Counted from the first letter of the stretch, positions 16,336-24,716 are shown. The stretch: 64,000 nucleotides of DNA from an uncultured Clostridia bacterium (GCA_947168885.1 CAMVNQ010000015.1:29882-93881), one strand, 5' to 3'. Numbers and translations are program-made. Notes: a model not told the origin generated them from the letters alone.

Positions 16336-16364
16336 TTATAACGATATAGGGATTGTTGTATAAT
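16336..16364 (+). promoter_or_regulatory. Promoter of the XRE gene at 16385
   Basis: Weak -35 TTATAA (16336), 17-nt spacer, TATAAT (16359-16364), divergent from the operon promoter 25 nt away. Confidence 0.5.
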
Positions 16365-16384
16365 TACATTTAGGTGATGAACTT

Positions 16385-16693
16385 ATGGAATTGGGCGCAA
16401 AATTAAAGGAACTTCGGAAATCAAAGGGCTTGTCGGTCTATCGCCTGAGTGACCTGACCGGATTGTCCGCTGATCATATAAGAAAAATTGAGCGGGATGC
16501 GAAAGTGCCGACAGTCGAGACTATAAGGCGGTATTTAGCGCCTTTGGATGTTTCACTCTCCGAGTTTTTCTATGAGGATGAAGAGCAGGTCTTTGTGACC
16601 CCGGACGAAAAACGTTTGATAGATATTTACAGATTACTGCCGAAAGAGAAATCAAAGGCACTTATTGAGTTTTTGGACAGCTTCTGCAAGTAA
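16385..16693 (+). CDS. XRE-family transcriptional regulator
   Basis: 102 residues: an HTH_3 domain (GAKLKELRKSKGLSVYRLSDL, recognition helix SADHIRKIERD, then VSLSEFF) and a short C-terminal helix beginning PDEKRLIDIYRLLPKEK. The tail resembles that of the XRE protein at 7560 (DEINLLAVYRSLPSKEK), so the two are paralogues. AGGTGA precedes the ATG. It is transcribed divergently from the FliD-like operon, with promoters only 25 nt apart, and is a good candidate for that operon's regulator. Confidence 0.87.
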   Translation: MELGAKLKELRKSKGLSVYRLSDLTGLSADHIRKIERDAKVPTVETIRRYLAPLDVSLSEFFYEDEEQVFVTPDEKRLIDIYRLLPKEKSKALIEFLDSFCK

Positions 16694-16792
16694 CTCCCGG
16701 ACAGCGCCGAGAGCTTCTGTTTGTTTTATCGTTTCTTTTATCGCAAAGTTAAGCGAAATGGTGTGAAATGCACTTTTTATGTTGTAAAATGG

Positions 16793-16826
16793 CAATGCCG
16801 CCGGCTTTAAACAGTCGGCGGCATTG
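16793..16826. terminator. Strong hairpin, likely bidirectional terminator
   Basis: Stem CAATGCCGCCGGC / GTCGGCGGCATTG (one mismatch) with an 8-nt loop, 100 nt past the XRE stop. The stretch 16694-17062 otherwise holds no convincing gene. Confidence 0.6.
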
Positions 16827-17062
16827 TTATATATTTCACTCTCGGTTTTCAGTATTCTATTTCCTATGTAGATATGGTAATGCAGAACACAAAAGGGCGG
16901 TTTGTAACAATTGCACAACATTTTGAACAAAAGGCGGAAGATGTTGTGATAAACAAACAAGAAGCGCCTCAATCAAGTTGAAACGCCTCCGAAGACTCCT
17001 ACTACACATGGCAGTTGAGCTAATTATATTTTATGATATTTTATTAATTTTGTCAAGAGGTT

Positions 17063-17575
17063 TTAAGCACTTTTTTTATACTTTTCGTAATTTTTCAATT
17101 GTTTTTCAAGTGAGTGATCATAATCAAGATAATATGCTGTTATCAAAAGATAATATGTTTTTCTATCCTCTAATATGACTAAATACCGTTCTTCTTCAAG
17201 TAAAATATGTATTCGGGTCCTGCTTTTATATGGTTCCTGCCATATTTTGACTCCGTTACAATCAGTACATTTGGAATTATCGCAATTATAATTTTCAATA
17301 AACGCACGAATCCAGCGTATTCTTTCACATCTTCTCATGTCTGGCAATCGCTCATTATTTTTATTGAAATCTGCACAAGTTACATGAAAAAACGCATTTT
17401 CCTTTTCGTTCTCTATGGGATATTTTTTTATTTGTACCTTTTTCCCATTAAATTGAGGTGTGGATGTTATAAAATCGTTTTTAAAAATACAATATATAGC
17501 ATCTTCGTATTTTTGCCAATTTCCGTCATACGATTCTAACGGAATTATTTCTGGAATCCAGCATTTTTCGTTCAT
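17063..17575 (-). CDS. Partner of DUF3800 protein, possible BECR-fold nuclease
   Basis: 170 residues. The pattern WIPEIIPLESYDGNWQKYEDA, RLPDMRRCERIRWIRAFIENY, and EEERYLVILEDRK followed by YYLLITAYYLDY is characteristic. The last part (Leu-rich strands ending in TAY.L) is common in barnase/RelE-like phage nucleases (PBECR families), suggesting an RNA-cutting toxin-like protein. That is resemblance from memory. Its start overlaps the stop of the DUF3800 gene by 4 nt, so the pair is translated in a coupled fashion. A cysteine cluster (CDNSKCTDC, about 98-106) could bind zinc. Low GC, unlike the flanking genes. Confidence 0.55.
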   Translation of the reverse strand: MNEKCWIPEIIPLESYDGNWQKYEDAIYCIFKNDFITSTPQFNGKKVQIKKYPIENEKENAFFHVTCADFNKNNERLPDMRRCERIRWIRAFIENYNCDNSKCTDCNGVKIWQEPYKSRTRIHILLEEERYLVILEDRKTYYLLITAYYLDYDHSLEKQLKNYEKYKKSA

Positions 17576-18285
17576 ATTGTGTCCCTCGCATCCCAGAAAA
17601 ACAGATTAAACTTATCTTCTCGCAATAATGTTGTTCTTCTCATCGAGTACCTAGAGCGTCTTTTTATCAAATCTATTAATGCTTGTTTAGCAGGACTTTT
17701 AACAAAGTCGTCCGGAAAGATTCGATTTTCGTAGGCTATAGCTCCAATTAACAAGTCGACAATTTGCATAATTTGTACTTCGTCAGAACGTATAGGCTGA
17801 AGTTGCTTAATAACTCGTTTTGAAAAATCGTAAAGCGAATTACAGCAGACTTCTCTAAGCTTTTGTGCTTTTTGAAAGGAGTGACTGTCTTTAATATCAA
17901 TATAAACCTCATACGTGTCAGAAGGGTTAAAAATAACTTTGAGCATGTCAAAGTACATTTTATAGTACCATTCATCATGTGTTTGATTAAACATTTTATG
18001 GTTAAGCTTACTTTTGTCAGGAACGATTAATGCTCTAAAATGTAGGTCATCATCGTCAAAGAAGTAATTAATAATATTTTCATATACTTCCAAACCTGCT
18101 GGACTAACTTTTGTCCATTTTAACTCATTAGTTTTAGATATATGACTTTTGGTTTTTATTTCAACTATTCTTGAGTTGATCTCTTTTAATTTGGTTTTGG
18201 GACACCATATAGATCCTAATACCATTACATTAATACCATCATTTTCAAGATGACAAGATTCATCGCAATATACGTTATAATGCAT
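17572..18285 (-). CDS. DUF3800-domain protein (RNase H-like fold)
   Basis: 237 residues. The start HYNVYCDESCHLENDG carries the Asp-Glu-Ser triad that opens the DUF3800 domain; ELKWTKVS (about 54-61), YIDIKDSHS and the late QIVDLLIGAIAYE helix are further family marks. The fold is predicted to be RNase H/RuvC-like with metal-binding acids (D8, E9, the D of YIDIKD, D of QIVD). DUF3800 genes are common on mobile elements and in defence islands, but their reaction is unproven. It is read from the TTGCAC/TATAAT promoter at 18406-18378 and coupled to the next gene. Confidence 0.85.
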   Translation of the reverse strand: MHYNVYCDESCHLENDGINVMVLGSIWCPKTKLKEINSRIVEIKTKSHISKTNELKWTKVSPAGLEVYENIINYFFDDDDLHFRALIVPDKSKLNHKMFNQTHDEWYYKMYFDMLKVIFNPSDTYEVYIDIKDSHSFQKAQKLREVCCNSLYDFSKRVIKQLQPIRSDEVQIMQIVDLLIGAIAYENRIFPDDFVKSPAKQALIDLIKRRSRYSMRRTTLLREDKFNLFFWDARDTI

Positions 18286-18377
18286 AACAAGCCTTTCTAG
18301 CTAACAGACAAGATGTTTAATGCTGATTACAACTCGTCAATTCAGCTAATAAAAGATAATATCAATTTTGTAAATAT

Positions 18378-18406
18378 ATTATACCACGTTTTGAGGATTA
18401 GTGCAA
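18378..18406 (-). promoter_or_regulatory. Promoter of the DUF3800 pair
   Basis: Minus strand TTGCAC (18406-18401), 17-nt spacer, TATAAT (18383-18378). The leader is about 85 nt. Confidence 0.7.
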
Positions 18407-18418
18407 GTGATTTTAATA

Positions 18419-19609
18419 CTATTTCTTCATCTCACGGACATACTCGTCATACTCGATTGTGCCGTCCAGCGCCTTGTTCCTTAGCACTATAGCATAATCC
18501 GCCCACTTCTGAAACTCTGACTGCGTCATCTTCTTTTTAAGATACCGAGCGTAGTGAGCCTTGTAGCCCTTGTGGTACACGTTCCAGATTGGGTCGGTCT
18601 TTAACTTGTCGTTAAACTTCTTCCGGTGTCCGAGATCGCGGCAAGTTTTGTCAGGCTGCCCCTTGATCGGACGCTTGCAGTAGTTTGAGTAAAACCCGCG
18701 CTCCAGCACGAAGTACCGTCCACAGTAATCGCACTTGCGGGGCAAGTATCGGTGCTGCAACCCCTTGAATAATTCTATGTAAAGGAAGCCTCCGATCGTC
18801 GAGAAATGATAATTTTCGCAAAGCACGGAGGTTTTCTTTCGTTTGAGGACTTTGTATGAAAGCGTCATAGTCCCCGACGGGATAAGCTTGTCGTATGGGT
18901 TCAACTTTTTGTTAGCTTCGCTATTGAACTCGTCAAGCATTTCTGCGATTTCTTCATTGGTCAGGAATTCCTCACGGCTGTGTATCTTTTCAAGAAACGG
19001 CTCATACACCCGCTTCACACGCAGTAAATCCTCAAAAAGTGTAATGTAGTGATAAATGAAGTCTTTTAATTCCGCGTTGAGCTTCAGCACCTCATCTATC
19101 ATATCGGGATCATCCATTTCGTCAAGCGGGTCGCCCGGGCTGAATGAAGTCAGCATGCGGTCATGCTCATACATCGGCTCATGATAGACCGTTCCACGAT
19201 CATCGTCTTTATTGTAATCATCATAGCTGTCAAATTTGTCGTAGTCAAACCATTCATGTTCGATCTCGTTATCATCTATCTCAAAAAGAACAGAATGCCG
19301 GTTGATAATGTCATATAGACCGCTGTCACGGAGCGGAAAACTGTTGTACGGCGGCAGAGCATGAATGTATTCCTCGGCTCGGTCGAAGAACGAGACAGCC
19401 TCCGTGAAAATATATTCGCAGTCAGACATTTGCGTGCGCGTTTCCGGGTAGTGCAGCAGGCGGAGATACTCCTTGCAGAAGCCCAGCTTGTCTTTCACGC
19501 CCTTGAAGCTTTTTTGCAGATATTTTTCAAGTATTGACCCCAATGTGTACTCTTTGGTACCGTTGATGTAAAATTTCTCTTCAAAGTAAAATGCGTCAAA
19601 TTCAGTCAT
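18419..19609 (-). CDS. DUF6076-type zinc-ribbon protein
   Basis: 396 residues. It has an N-terminal mixed domain, an acidic middle (about 120-165, EHEWFDYDKFDSYDDYNKDDD) and a C-terminal zinc ribbon (RKCDYCGRYFVLERG, then YCKR and a later Cys, about residues 295-330). A basic helical tail follows, with KGYKAHYARYLKKKMTQSEF. The C-terminal half is typical of DUF6076 proteins found near integrative elements. It probably binds nucleic acid. It is read from a TTGACT/TATAAA promoter inside a direct repeat. It is a distant relative of the protein at 863-1855. Confidence 0.72.
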   Translation of the reverse strand: MTEFDAFYFEEKFYINGTKEYTLGSILEKYLQKSFKGVKDKLGFCKEYLRLLHYPETRTQMSDCEYIFTEAVSFFDRAEEYIHALPPYNSFPLRDSGLYDIINRHSVLFEIDDNEIEHEWFDYDKFDSYDDYNKDDDRGTVYHEPMYEHDRMLTSFSPGDPLDEMDDPDMIDEVLKLNAELKDFIYHYITLFEDLLRVKRVYEPFLEKIHSREEFLTNEEIAEMLDEFNSEANKKLNPYDKLIPSGTMTLSYKVLKRKKTSVLCENYHFSTIGGFLYIELFKGLQHRYLPRKCDYCGRYFVLERGFYSNYCKRPIKGQPDKTCRDLGHRKKFNDKLKTDPIWNVYHKGYKAHYARYLKKKMTQSEFQKWADYAIVLRNKALDGTIEYDEYVREMKK

Positions 19610-19642
19610 AGCGCAGTTTCTCCTTACCCCTCAAAAAATATT

Positions 19643-19671
19643 TTTATAAATTTTTGAAAAATAGAAGTCAA
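19643..19671 (-). promoter_or_regulatory. Promoter of the DUF6076 gene
   Basis: Minus strand TTGACT (19671-19666), 17-nt spacer, TATAAA (19648-19643). The -35 lies inside one copy of a 17-bp direct repeat, which makes repression or activation at this repeat plausible. Confidence 0.6.
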
Positions 19672-19712
19672 CTAAGAAAAAAGTAGAAAGTATTCAAAAA
19701 TAGAAGTCAACT
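19656..19712. repeat. Two 17-bp direct repeats overlapping a promoter
   Basis: AAAAATAGAAGTCAACT occurs at 19657-19673 and again 39 nt further (19696-19712). The spacing is close to four helical turns, as expected for paired operators. Confidence 0.6.
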
Positions 19713-19744
19713 CATCTTTTTATAGACATATCATACCAAAATTA

Positions 19745-19773
19745 TTGACATCTGTCAAGCCTTGTTTTATAAT
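19745..19773 (+). promoter_or_regulatory. Consensus promoter of the mobilizable element
   Basis: TTGACA (19745-19750), 17-nt spacer, TATAAT (19768-19773): a perfect match. It reads into the small HTH-like gene at 19846. Confidence 0.8.
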
Positions 19774-19845
19774 GATTTTGAGCTCAGGGATAAGAGCATC
19801 TTACCCCACAAAAAATGTTCCGGAACATGGAAAGGAGAGATCGCC

Positions 19846-20016
19846 ATAGCTAACGAAATCGTATTTTCGGAACTCAGGTTCAGGAATGTGACACCCGCAA
19901 GACTGGCAAGAGCACTCGGCTTGACCGAAAAGGTTCTGATGCAGGTGTTGAGATTTGAACTTGACGAGACCGAACAGCTTCGCATGGTGCAGCTTATTAA
20001 CAGCATCGCTGCGTAA
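19846..20016 (+). CDS. Small HTH-like protein with a non-standard start codon
   Basis: About 56 residues ending QLINSIAA. The reading frame after the promoter contains no ATG, GTG or TTG before the conserved part (FSELRFRNVTPARLARALGL, then LRFELDETEQ). AAGGAG at 19832-19837 points to ATA at 19846 (8-nt gap) as the start; ATC at 19840 is too close. The core looks like a short helix-turn-helix. It leads the MobC-relaxase block and may regulate it. Confidence 0.5.
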   Translation: MANEIVFSELRFRNVTPARLARALGLTEKVLMQVLRFELDETEQLRMVQLINSIAA

Positions 20017-20219
20017 GAATTGCCGTAGCCCCACCCAGCGCTGCACTCTTGCAGTCGCCTGAAACCCGTTGCCCCTGTTCCGGTTATCCGCGTTCGGAAG
20101 TCCGACAGACCCGCCACCCTGTCGGAAATCTGAAACGCACCTTGCCGTCGGAATATTGTCGGGTAACAATGATCACCGCGTGCAGTTGCCCGCGAAAAAA
20201 ATCGGTCAATCGAAAAATA

Positions 20220-20330
20220 TGTGTCAAAAAAAGTGGTGCATTTTTTGAATAATTCTCGTGTTAGCAAGCAAGGTAAAAAAGTGCATTCTTCGTTGGGGGT
20301 CCCCGACTTCGGCACTTTTTTACCAACGCG
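20220..20330. other. Candidate origin of transfer (oriT) of the mobilizable element
   Basis: The gene-free stretch 20017-20447 ends at the mobC-like gene. It contains a perfect 13-bp inverted repeat, GGTAAAAAAGTGC (20272-20284) and its complement (20312-20324), with a GGGG-GT-CCCC inner stem. Just left is an A/T-rich tract with a second GTGCA-TTTTTT motif (about 20236-20246). Its position directly before mobC and relaxase and its inverted-repeat shape fit an oriT; the nick site cannot be read with certainty. Confidence 0.55.
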
Positions 20331-20447
20331 GACTGCCTCGCAGTCACCGCTTTCCGATAAGGGAACCCGTCACCCTTATCGCTGCTGAAATTTGAAAAAT
20401 CAAATCTGCACCGCATACAATGAAATAACAAGAGGAGGAAAAACAAC

Positions 20448-20786
20448 ATGAGAAAGTATAAACAGGTCAAAGAGAAGAAAGTCACATACGACCTTGACGA
20501 ATGGGAAGAGGTTGAGCACCGCGCGGAGAAATTGAAGCTGAAAACCGGAACGTATATTAAGCGCATTTCGGTGGACGGTAAGATCATCGCCTGCGACGTT
20601 GATACCCTGCTCAAATTGATAAACGAGATAAACGCGATAGGCCGCAACATCAATATGCTGACCCGCAAGGCATTGGAGATCAACAGTATCTATGCCGAGG
20701 ATATGGAAAAGATACAGGAGGGCTTCGAGAGCTTATGCCGTACTGTAAACTCAAATCTGTTCATACCACAGTTCAGAATACTTTGA
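20448..20786 (+). CDS. MobC-like relaxosome accessory protein
   Basis: 112 residues: a basic start (MRKYKQVKEKKVTYDLDEWE), a ribbon-helix-helix-like core (EEVEHRAEKLKLKTGTYIKR) and the MobC-family helix INAIGRNINMLTRKALE. Such proteins bind near oriT and help the relaxase nick. SD AGAGGAGG precedes the ATG. The last 52 nt overlap the relaxase gene in another frame, the usual mobC-relaxase arrangement. Confidence 0.85.
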   Translation: MRKYKQVKEKKVTYDLDEWEEVEHRAEKLKLKTGTYIKRISVDGKIIACDVDTLLKLINEINAIGRNINMLTRKALEINSIYAEDMEKIQEGFESLCRTVNSNLFIPQFRIL

Positions 20787-22537
20787 ACTACATACTGAAT
20801 CCGGAGAAAACCGATGAGCTGCTGTATGCGGACTCCATTAACTGTTTCACGGACGCTCCGTGCGCGTATGATAACATGAAAATGATTTATGAGCATTACA
20901 GCGGACGCAGCTTCACCGCACCCATGCCAAAAAATGGAAATTGCCCGATAAAGGCTATTCACCTCATTCAGTCGTTCTCGCCGGAGGACGGTGTAACGCC
21001 CGAACAGGTACATGAGATAGGAATGGAACTTGTGCGGGAGCTATACGGCGATAAGGTTCAGGCAGTTGTGACGACACACGTTGACAAGGAACACATACAT
21101 AACCATGTGTTGGTGTGTTCCTACACTACCGACGGCAGAAAGCTGTATAACACCATATCGGAGGTTAAACGCTTACGCGATCTGTCGGACTATTTATGTG
21201 AGGTGCGCGGTATTCGCAATGTCATGGAAGAACGGCAGGGCAAGAGTTACAGCATATCCTATTCGGAGTGGCAGCATCGCAAGCGCGGCACTTCATGGAA
21301 AGCACACATTTCCGCTTACATCGACAGCCTGATACCGGTAGCAAAAAATCTCGAACACCTGTTGCAGATTATGGAAGCTCACGGCTACACAGTCAAGCGT
21401 GGAATGTACATCTCCGTGAGAGCACCTGACCAAAAGAGAGCGATCCGGCTGATAACGCTCGGTACTAACTACAAGGAATCCGCACTTTCCGAACGCATAC
21501 AGGAGTACCTTGACGCTCAGCCGAAACCGAGAACTCTCACTGAGATCTTCGAGCTGATACAACGGGAGTTCACGCGGGAAACGCGGAACATCTGTTTCGC
21601 CGCCGGTGTAAAAGATACGACAGAGCTTCTCTGCAAGCAGCTTGCACTTATCAATAATGAACATATTTCCAGTGTGGGCGAAGCCGAGCAGCTTTTGGAA
21701 AATGCTCAAAAGCGTATCACGGAGCTTGAATCCGCCATAACGGATTTGAGTGCGGAAGCCCAGCACAAGCATATCGTGGCTGCCGCCGCCGAGAGATATT
21801 TCGGCAAGCACAAGTTCGGGGAATACCCTAACGCCCAGCGAAAGAGCGACAAGCTGATACTTGCGCGGGCGGGTATTACCGCGATAACCGATGTTTTGGG
21901 ATATGCTGATGATGTCGCCGCTGATAACGAACGGCTCGCGGAAATGCAGACGGAGCTTGAAGAACAGAAAAAGCGTGAAGCGGTTCTTCGTGGGATTATC
22001 AGGACTTACGGTGACGGGGACGACTATATTACCAAGCTCGTCAAGAGAACCCGTGAAAAGCTCGATGAGCAAGAGCAGGCTCGGGTCAGGGAACTTCAAG
22101 CGAAGAAGTACAGCGTCTATACTCCGACCGATACAAAGAACATTGCTTTTGATCGGGCGAATATAGATTATTACAATAAAAGCTTCGAGCAGAGCTTGTT
22201 TGAGGTCAATGCTGATCCCGACAGCATTTATGAAACGCTGAACGAGATATATCAGACGCACGACTTGTTTGACGGTGATGTTATCTGTATTGACGGCAAG
22301 GCTCATTATATTGATACTGACTGTTTCCGCGAGGTTGGTGACTTTATGCAGTCACGCGCCGAGATTGAACGTCAGCGTCAGGAGGAGCTTGCAAAACAGG
22401 AGCAGGAGCGCATTGTCGCCGAAGAACGCCGCCGTCAGCAGGAAGAAGAACAGTGCAGACTGGAAGAACAGAAAAAGAAGAAGGAAGAGGAAACAACTAA
22501 ATCAGTGAAGCCGAAGAGAAATAGAGGCTTGCACTGA
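20735..22537 (+). CDS. MOB_P-type relaxase
   Basis: 600 residues. The relaxase domain (about 1-250) has the metal-binding motif H115-V-D117-K-E-H120-I-H122-N-H124, and an early Tyr-rich segment (TLNYILNPEKT) that includes the candidate nicking tyrosine. It cuts oriT and stays bound to the 5' end during transfer. The C-terminal half is helical and charged, ending in a Gln/Glu/Lys coiled coil. It lies between mobC and a serine recombinase, the classic order of small clostridial mobilizable elements. It lacks its own coupling protein and may borrow the VirD4 at 59402. Confidence 0.92.
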   Translation: MPYCKLKSVHTTVQNTLNYILNPEKTDELLYADSINCFTDAPCAYDNMKMIYEHYSGRSFTAPMPKNGNCPIKAIHLIQSFSPEDGVTPEQVHEIGMELVRELYGDKVQAVVTTHVDKEHIHNHVLVCSYTTDGRKLYNTISEVKRLRDLSDYLCEVRGIRNVMEERQGKSYSISYSEWQHRKRGTSWKAHISAYIDSLIPVAKNLEHLLQIMEAHGYTVKRGMYISVRAPDQKRAIRLITLGTNYKESALSERIQEYLDAQPKPRTLTEIFELIQREFTRETRNICFAAGVKDTTELLCKQLALINNEHISSVGEAEQLLENAQKRITELESAITDLSAEAQHKHIVAAAAERYFGKHKFGEYPNAQRKSDKLILARAGITAITDVLGYADDVAADNERLAEMQTELEEQKKREAVLRGIIRTYGDGDDYITKLVKRTREKLDEQEQARVRELQAKKYSVYTPTDTKNIAFDRANIDYYNKSFEQSLFEVNADPDSIYETLNEIYQTHDLFDGDVICIDGKAHYIDTDCFREVGDFMQSRAEIERQRQEELAKQEQERIVAEERRRQQEEEQCRLEEQKKKKEEETTKSVKPKRNRGLH

Positions 22538-22555
22538 TAGAGAACAGGAGGTTCA

Positions 22556-22735
22556 ATGAGAAGATATGAAATCAGGACGAGCACCGTAGCAGAGACTACG
22601 GACGAACAGATCAGGGCTCTTGCAGCCAGCTTCTACCCGACTATCCGGGCGTACTATGACACCGAGGAAGGGAAGAAGATGTTCGAGGAATTCATGGACG
22701 CGCAGAATGTGGGGGATAACAAACCTGCGGCGTAA
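22556..22735 (+). CDS. Small conserved protein between relaxase and serine recombinase
   Basis: 59 residues, start MRRYEIRTSTVAETTDEQIR; AGGAGG lies 3-8 nt before the ATG. One helix pair, acidic second half (TEEGKKMFEEFMDAQN). Small proteins at this spot are common in mobilizable elements; its role is unknown. It ends just before a hairpin terminator. Confidence 0.7.
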   Translation: MRRYEIRTSTVAETTDEQIRALAASFYPTIRAYYDTEEGKKMFEEFMDAQNVGDNKPAA

Positions 22736-22743
22736 AAAAACAG

Positions 22744-22778
22744 TCTGCCCCCGCCTCATAACGAGGCGGGGAAGCAGA
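22744..22778. terminator. Hairpin terminator between the mobilization genes and the recombinase
   Basis: Stem CCCGCCTC / GAGGCGGG with an ATAAC loop, extended by TCTGC / GCAGA. Seven A precede it, so on the minus strand it ends in a T run; it probably works both ways. Confidence 0.65.
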
Positions 22779-22849
22779 TCGTTAAAAGTATCACATATAC
22801 TATTATAATATAGTTATAGAAAAAATATCAGAAATCACGCTTTAAACTA

Positions 22850-22878
22850 TTGAAATTCAGTCCAAAGCGTGGTATAAT
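22850..22878 (+). promoter_or_regulatory. Promoter of the serine recombinase
   Basis: TTGAAA (22850-22855), 17-nt spacer, TATAAT (22873-22878); AAGGAGG precedes the ATG at 22914. Confidence 0.75.
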
Positions 22879-22913
22879 AAGGACAATGGAGTATTCAAGG
22901 AGGATAGAAAGCT

Positions 22914-24383
22914 ATGAAAGCAGTGATTTATGCAAGATATTCGTGCGACAACCAGCGCGAGGAGAGCATTGAAGGTCAGCTCCGCGAGTGTCGGGACTTC
23001 GCCGCAAAGAAGGATATGACCGTGGTCGGAACCTACATCGACCGCGCAATGTCAGCCAAGACCGACAACCGCCCGGAATTCCAGCGCATGATCGCGGAAA
23101 GCGGCAAGAATATGTTTGATACGGTCATAGTCTGGAAGCTTGACCGTTTTGCCCGTAACCGCTATGACAGCGCCCGGTACAAGATGCTGCTACGTAAAAA
23201 CGGTGTCAAGGTCGTATCTGCAACGGAGGTCATATCCGAGGGAGCAGAGGGTATTATCCTCGAATCCGTGCTTGAAGGATACGCGGAATACTACTCCGCG
23301 GAGCTTTCCGAGAAAGTAATACGCGGAATGACCGAAAATGCCCTTAAAAAGCAGTATAACGGGGGAAACGTGCCGACGGGTTACTACATTGACGAGCAGA
23401 AGCACTATCAGATCGACAAGCTCGTCGCGCCGTTCGTCCGTGAAGCTTTCCAAATGTACATCAACAACCGTCCGATCAAGGACATTGTGGCGTATCTGAA
23501 CGAAAATCACGTCACGACCTGCAAGAATAAGCCGTTTACAAAGACTTCGGTCTCGGCTATGTTGCAGGTTCGCAAATATATGGGGGAGTATCGTTACCGG
23601 GATGTGGTATTTGAGGACGGAATCCCCGCGATAATAACGAAGGAGATGTTTAACATGGCACAGCAGAGGCTCGAAAAGAACAGATATGCCCCCGCGTGTA
23701 TGAAAGCCGACATTACCTACCTGCTTACCACCAAGCTGATCTGCGGTCATTGCGGTGCATTTATGGTAGGGGAGAGCGGAACAGGTACAGGTAACAAGAA
23801 GTATCACTATTATAAATGTGTATCCGCGAAGAAGAAAAAGGGCTGCACCAAGCGGACAGTACGCAAAGAATTCATCGAAAACCTCGTGGTTGACAGCGTT
23901 GTGAGAAATTTGTTTAATCCCGACACAATTGATAGGATTGCGGACGCGGTCATGGCGGAGCAGGATAAGGAAAGTACCGTTATCCCGCTGCTGGAGCGGG
24001 AATTGGCGGAAACACAGAAAACGCTCGACAATGTTATGACAGCTATCGAGCAGGGAATCATCACGGAAACCACCAAGCGCCGCATGAGGGAGCTTGAAGC
24101 CAAGAAGTCCGAGATCGAGACGAAAATAATCCGTGAGGAGATCAAGGAGCAGCGTCTGACGAAGGAACAGATTGTGGCATGGCTCACCAAGCTCACTAAA
24201 CTTGACCTCGCGGACGAGGGCAACAAGCTCAGGATCATCGAGACCTATGTGAACTCGGTGTATGCCTACGATGATAAAATTGTCGTCAATTTCAACTGCA
24301 GGGAGGAGCCGGAAACGGTTCCTCTCCCGCTCAAAATAGTGACTGATGTTTCGGATTTGTTGACGGTCGGGGAGCCATCATAA
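22914..24383 (+). CDS. Large serine recombinase (element integrase)
   Basis: 489 residues. The resolvase domain (about 1-150) has the nucleophile S10 in YARYS, the conserved Q22/R-type loop (EESIEGQLRECRDFA) and KLDRFARNRYD. A recombinase domain (about 155-260) is followed by a zinc-ribbon domain (CGHCGAFMVGE, then C-K-C, about 282-320) and a coiled coil (about 350-420). It integrates and excises DNA by double-strand cuts through phosphoserine links. It has its own promoter and terminator. It is the probable integrase of the mobilizable element and the only element-type integrase near the ICE core. Confidence 0.95.
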   Translation: MKAVIYARYSCDNQREESIEGQLRECRDFAAKKDMTVVGTYIDRAMSAKTDNRPEFQRMIAESGKNMFDTVIVWKLDRFARNRYDSARYKMLLRKNGVKVVSATEVISEGAEGIILESVLEGYAEYYSAELSEKVIRGMTENALKKQYNGGNVPTGYYIDEQKHYQIDKLVAPFVREAFQMYINNRPIKDIVAYLNENHVTTCKNKPFTKTSVSAMLQVRKYMGEYRYRDVVFEDGIPAIITKEMFNMAQQRLEKNRYAPACMKADITYLLTTKLICGHCGAFMVGESGTGTGNKKYHYYKCVSAKKKKGCTKRTVRKEFIENLVVDSVVRNLFNPDTIDRIADAVMAEQDKESTVIPLLERELAETQKTLDNVMTAIEQGIITETTKRRMRELEAKKSEIETKIIREEIKEQRLTKEQIVAWLTKLTKLDLADEGNKLRIIETYVNSVYAYDDKIVVNFNCREEPETVPLPLKIVTDVSDLLTVGEPS

Positions 24384-24399
24384 GTATCCAATTTAGATA

Positions 24400-24441
24400 T
24401 TCAGCCCACAAAAGGCTTGGTTAAGCCATTTGTGGGCTGAA
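24400..24441 (+). terminator. Terminator of the serine recombinase gene
   Basis: Perfect 13-bp stem TTCAGCCCACAAA / TTTGTGGGCTGAA with an inner GGCTT / AAGCC stem. Confidence 0.75.
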
Positions 24442-24499
24442 ATCTTATAGATTTTAAAAAACACGTTTCGTAGATATTTTTTGACCGTTTTTTTGGTAC

Positions 24500-24519
24500 T
24501 TACTGGACTTGAACTGACC
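24500..24519 (-). repeat. 20-bp site shared with 8122-8141 (inverted)
   Basis: TTACTGGACTTGAACTGACC; its reverse complement matches 8122-8141 at 19 of 20 positions. It lies 117 nt past the serine recombinase stop, where attachment sites often sit. The rest of 24442-24645 is AT-rich and shows no gene. Confidence 0.5.
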
Positions 24520-24645
24520 GAGTGTAGAAAAATTAAGTGATATTTTATTAAAAAGCAACAAATTAATAATATTTGACCGAATTCAAATATTTTCTATATA
24601 TCGTACAAAATATTTTATGAAAGTTTGTTAAAAACAATGAATCGT

Positions 24646-24674
24646 TTGACTTTTTCCGACCGATATGATATAAT
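24646..24674 (+). promoter_or_regulatory. Promoter at the left end of the conjugative element
   Basis: TTGACT (24646-24651), 17-nt spacer, TATAAT (24669-24674). It reads into the gene at 24717. Confidence 0.7.
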
Positions 24675-24716
24675 CGGAAAGGTCGCATACACGACCGGAA
24701 TCGGAGCTGAAAGTCA

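Noticed and set aside
16652..16972. Leftward frame of 106 codons
   Set aside because: Overlaps the XRE 3' end and the strong hairpin, has no ribosome site, unusual Cys/His/Tyr composition.
8122..24519. attL/attR pair of the serine-recombinase element
   Set aside because: The two 20-bp sites are inverted, while integration ends should be direct, and one lies 11 kb outside the mobilization genes.
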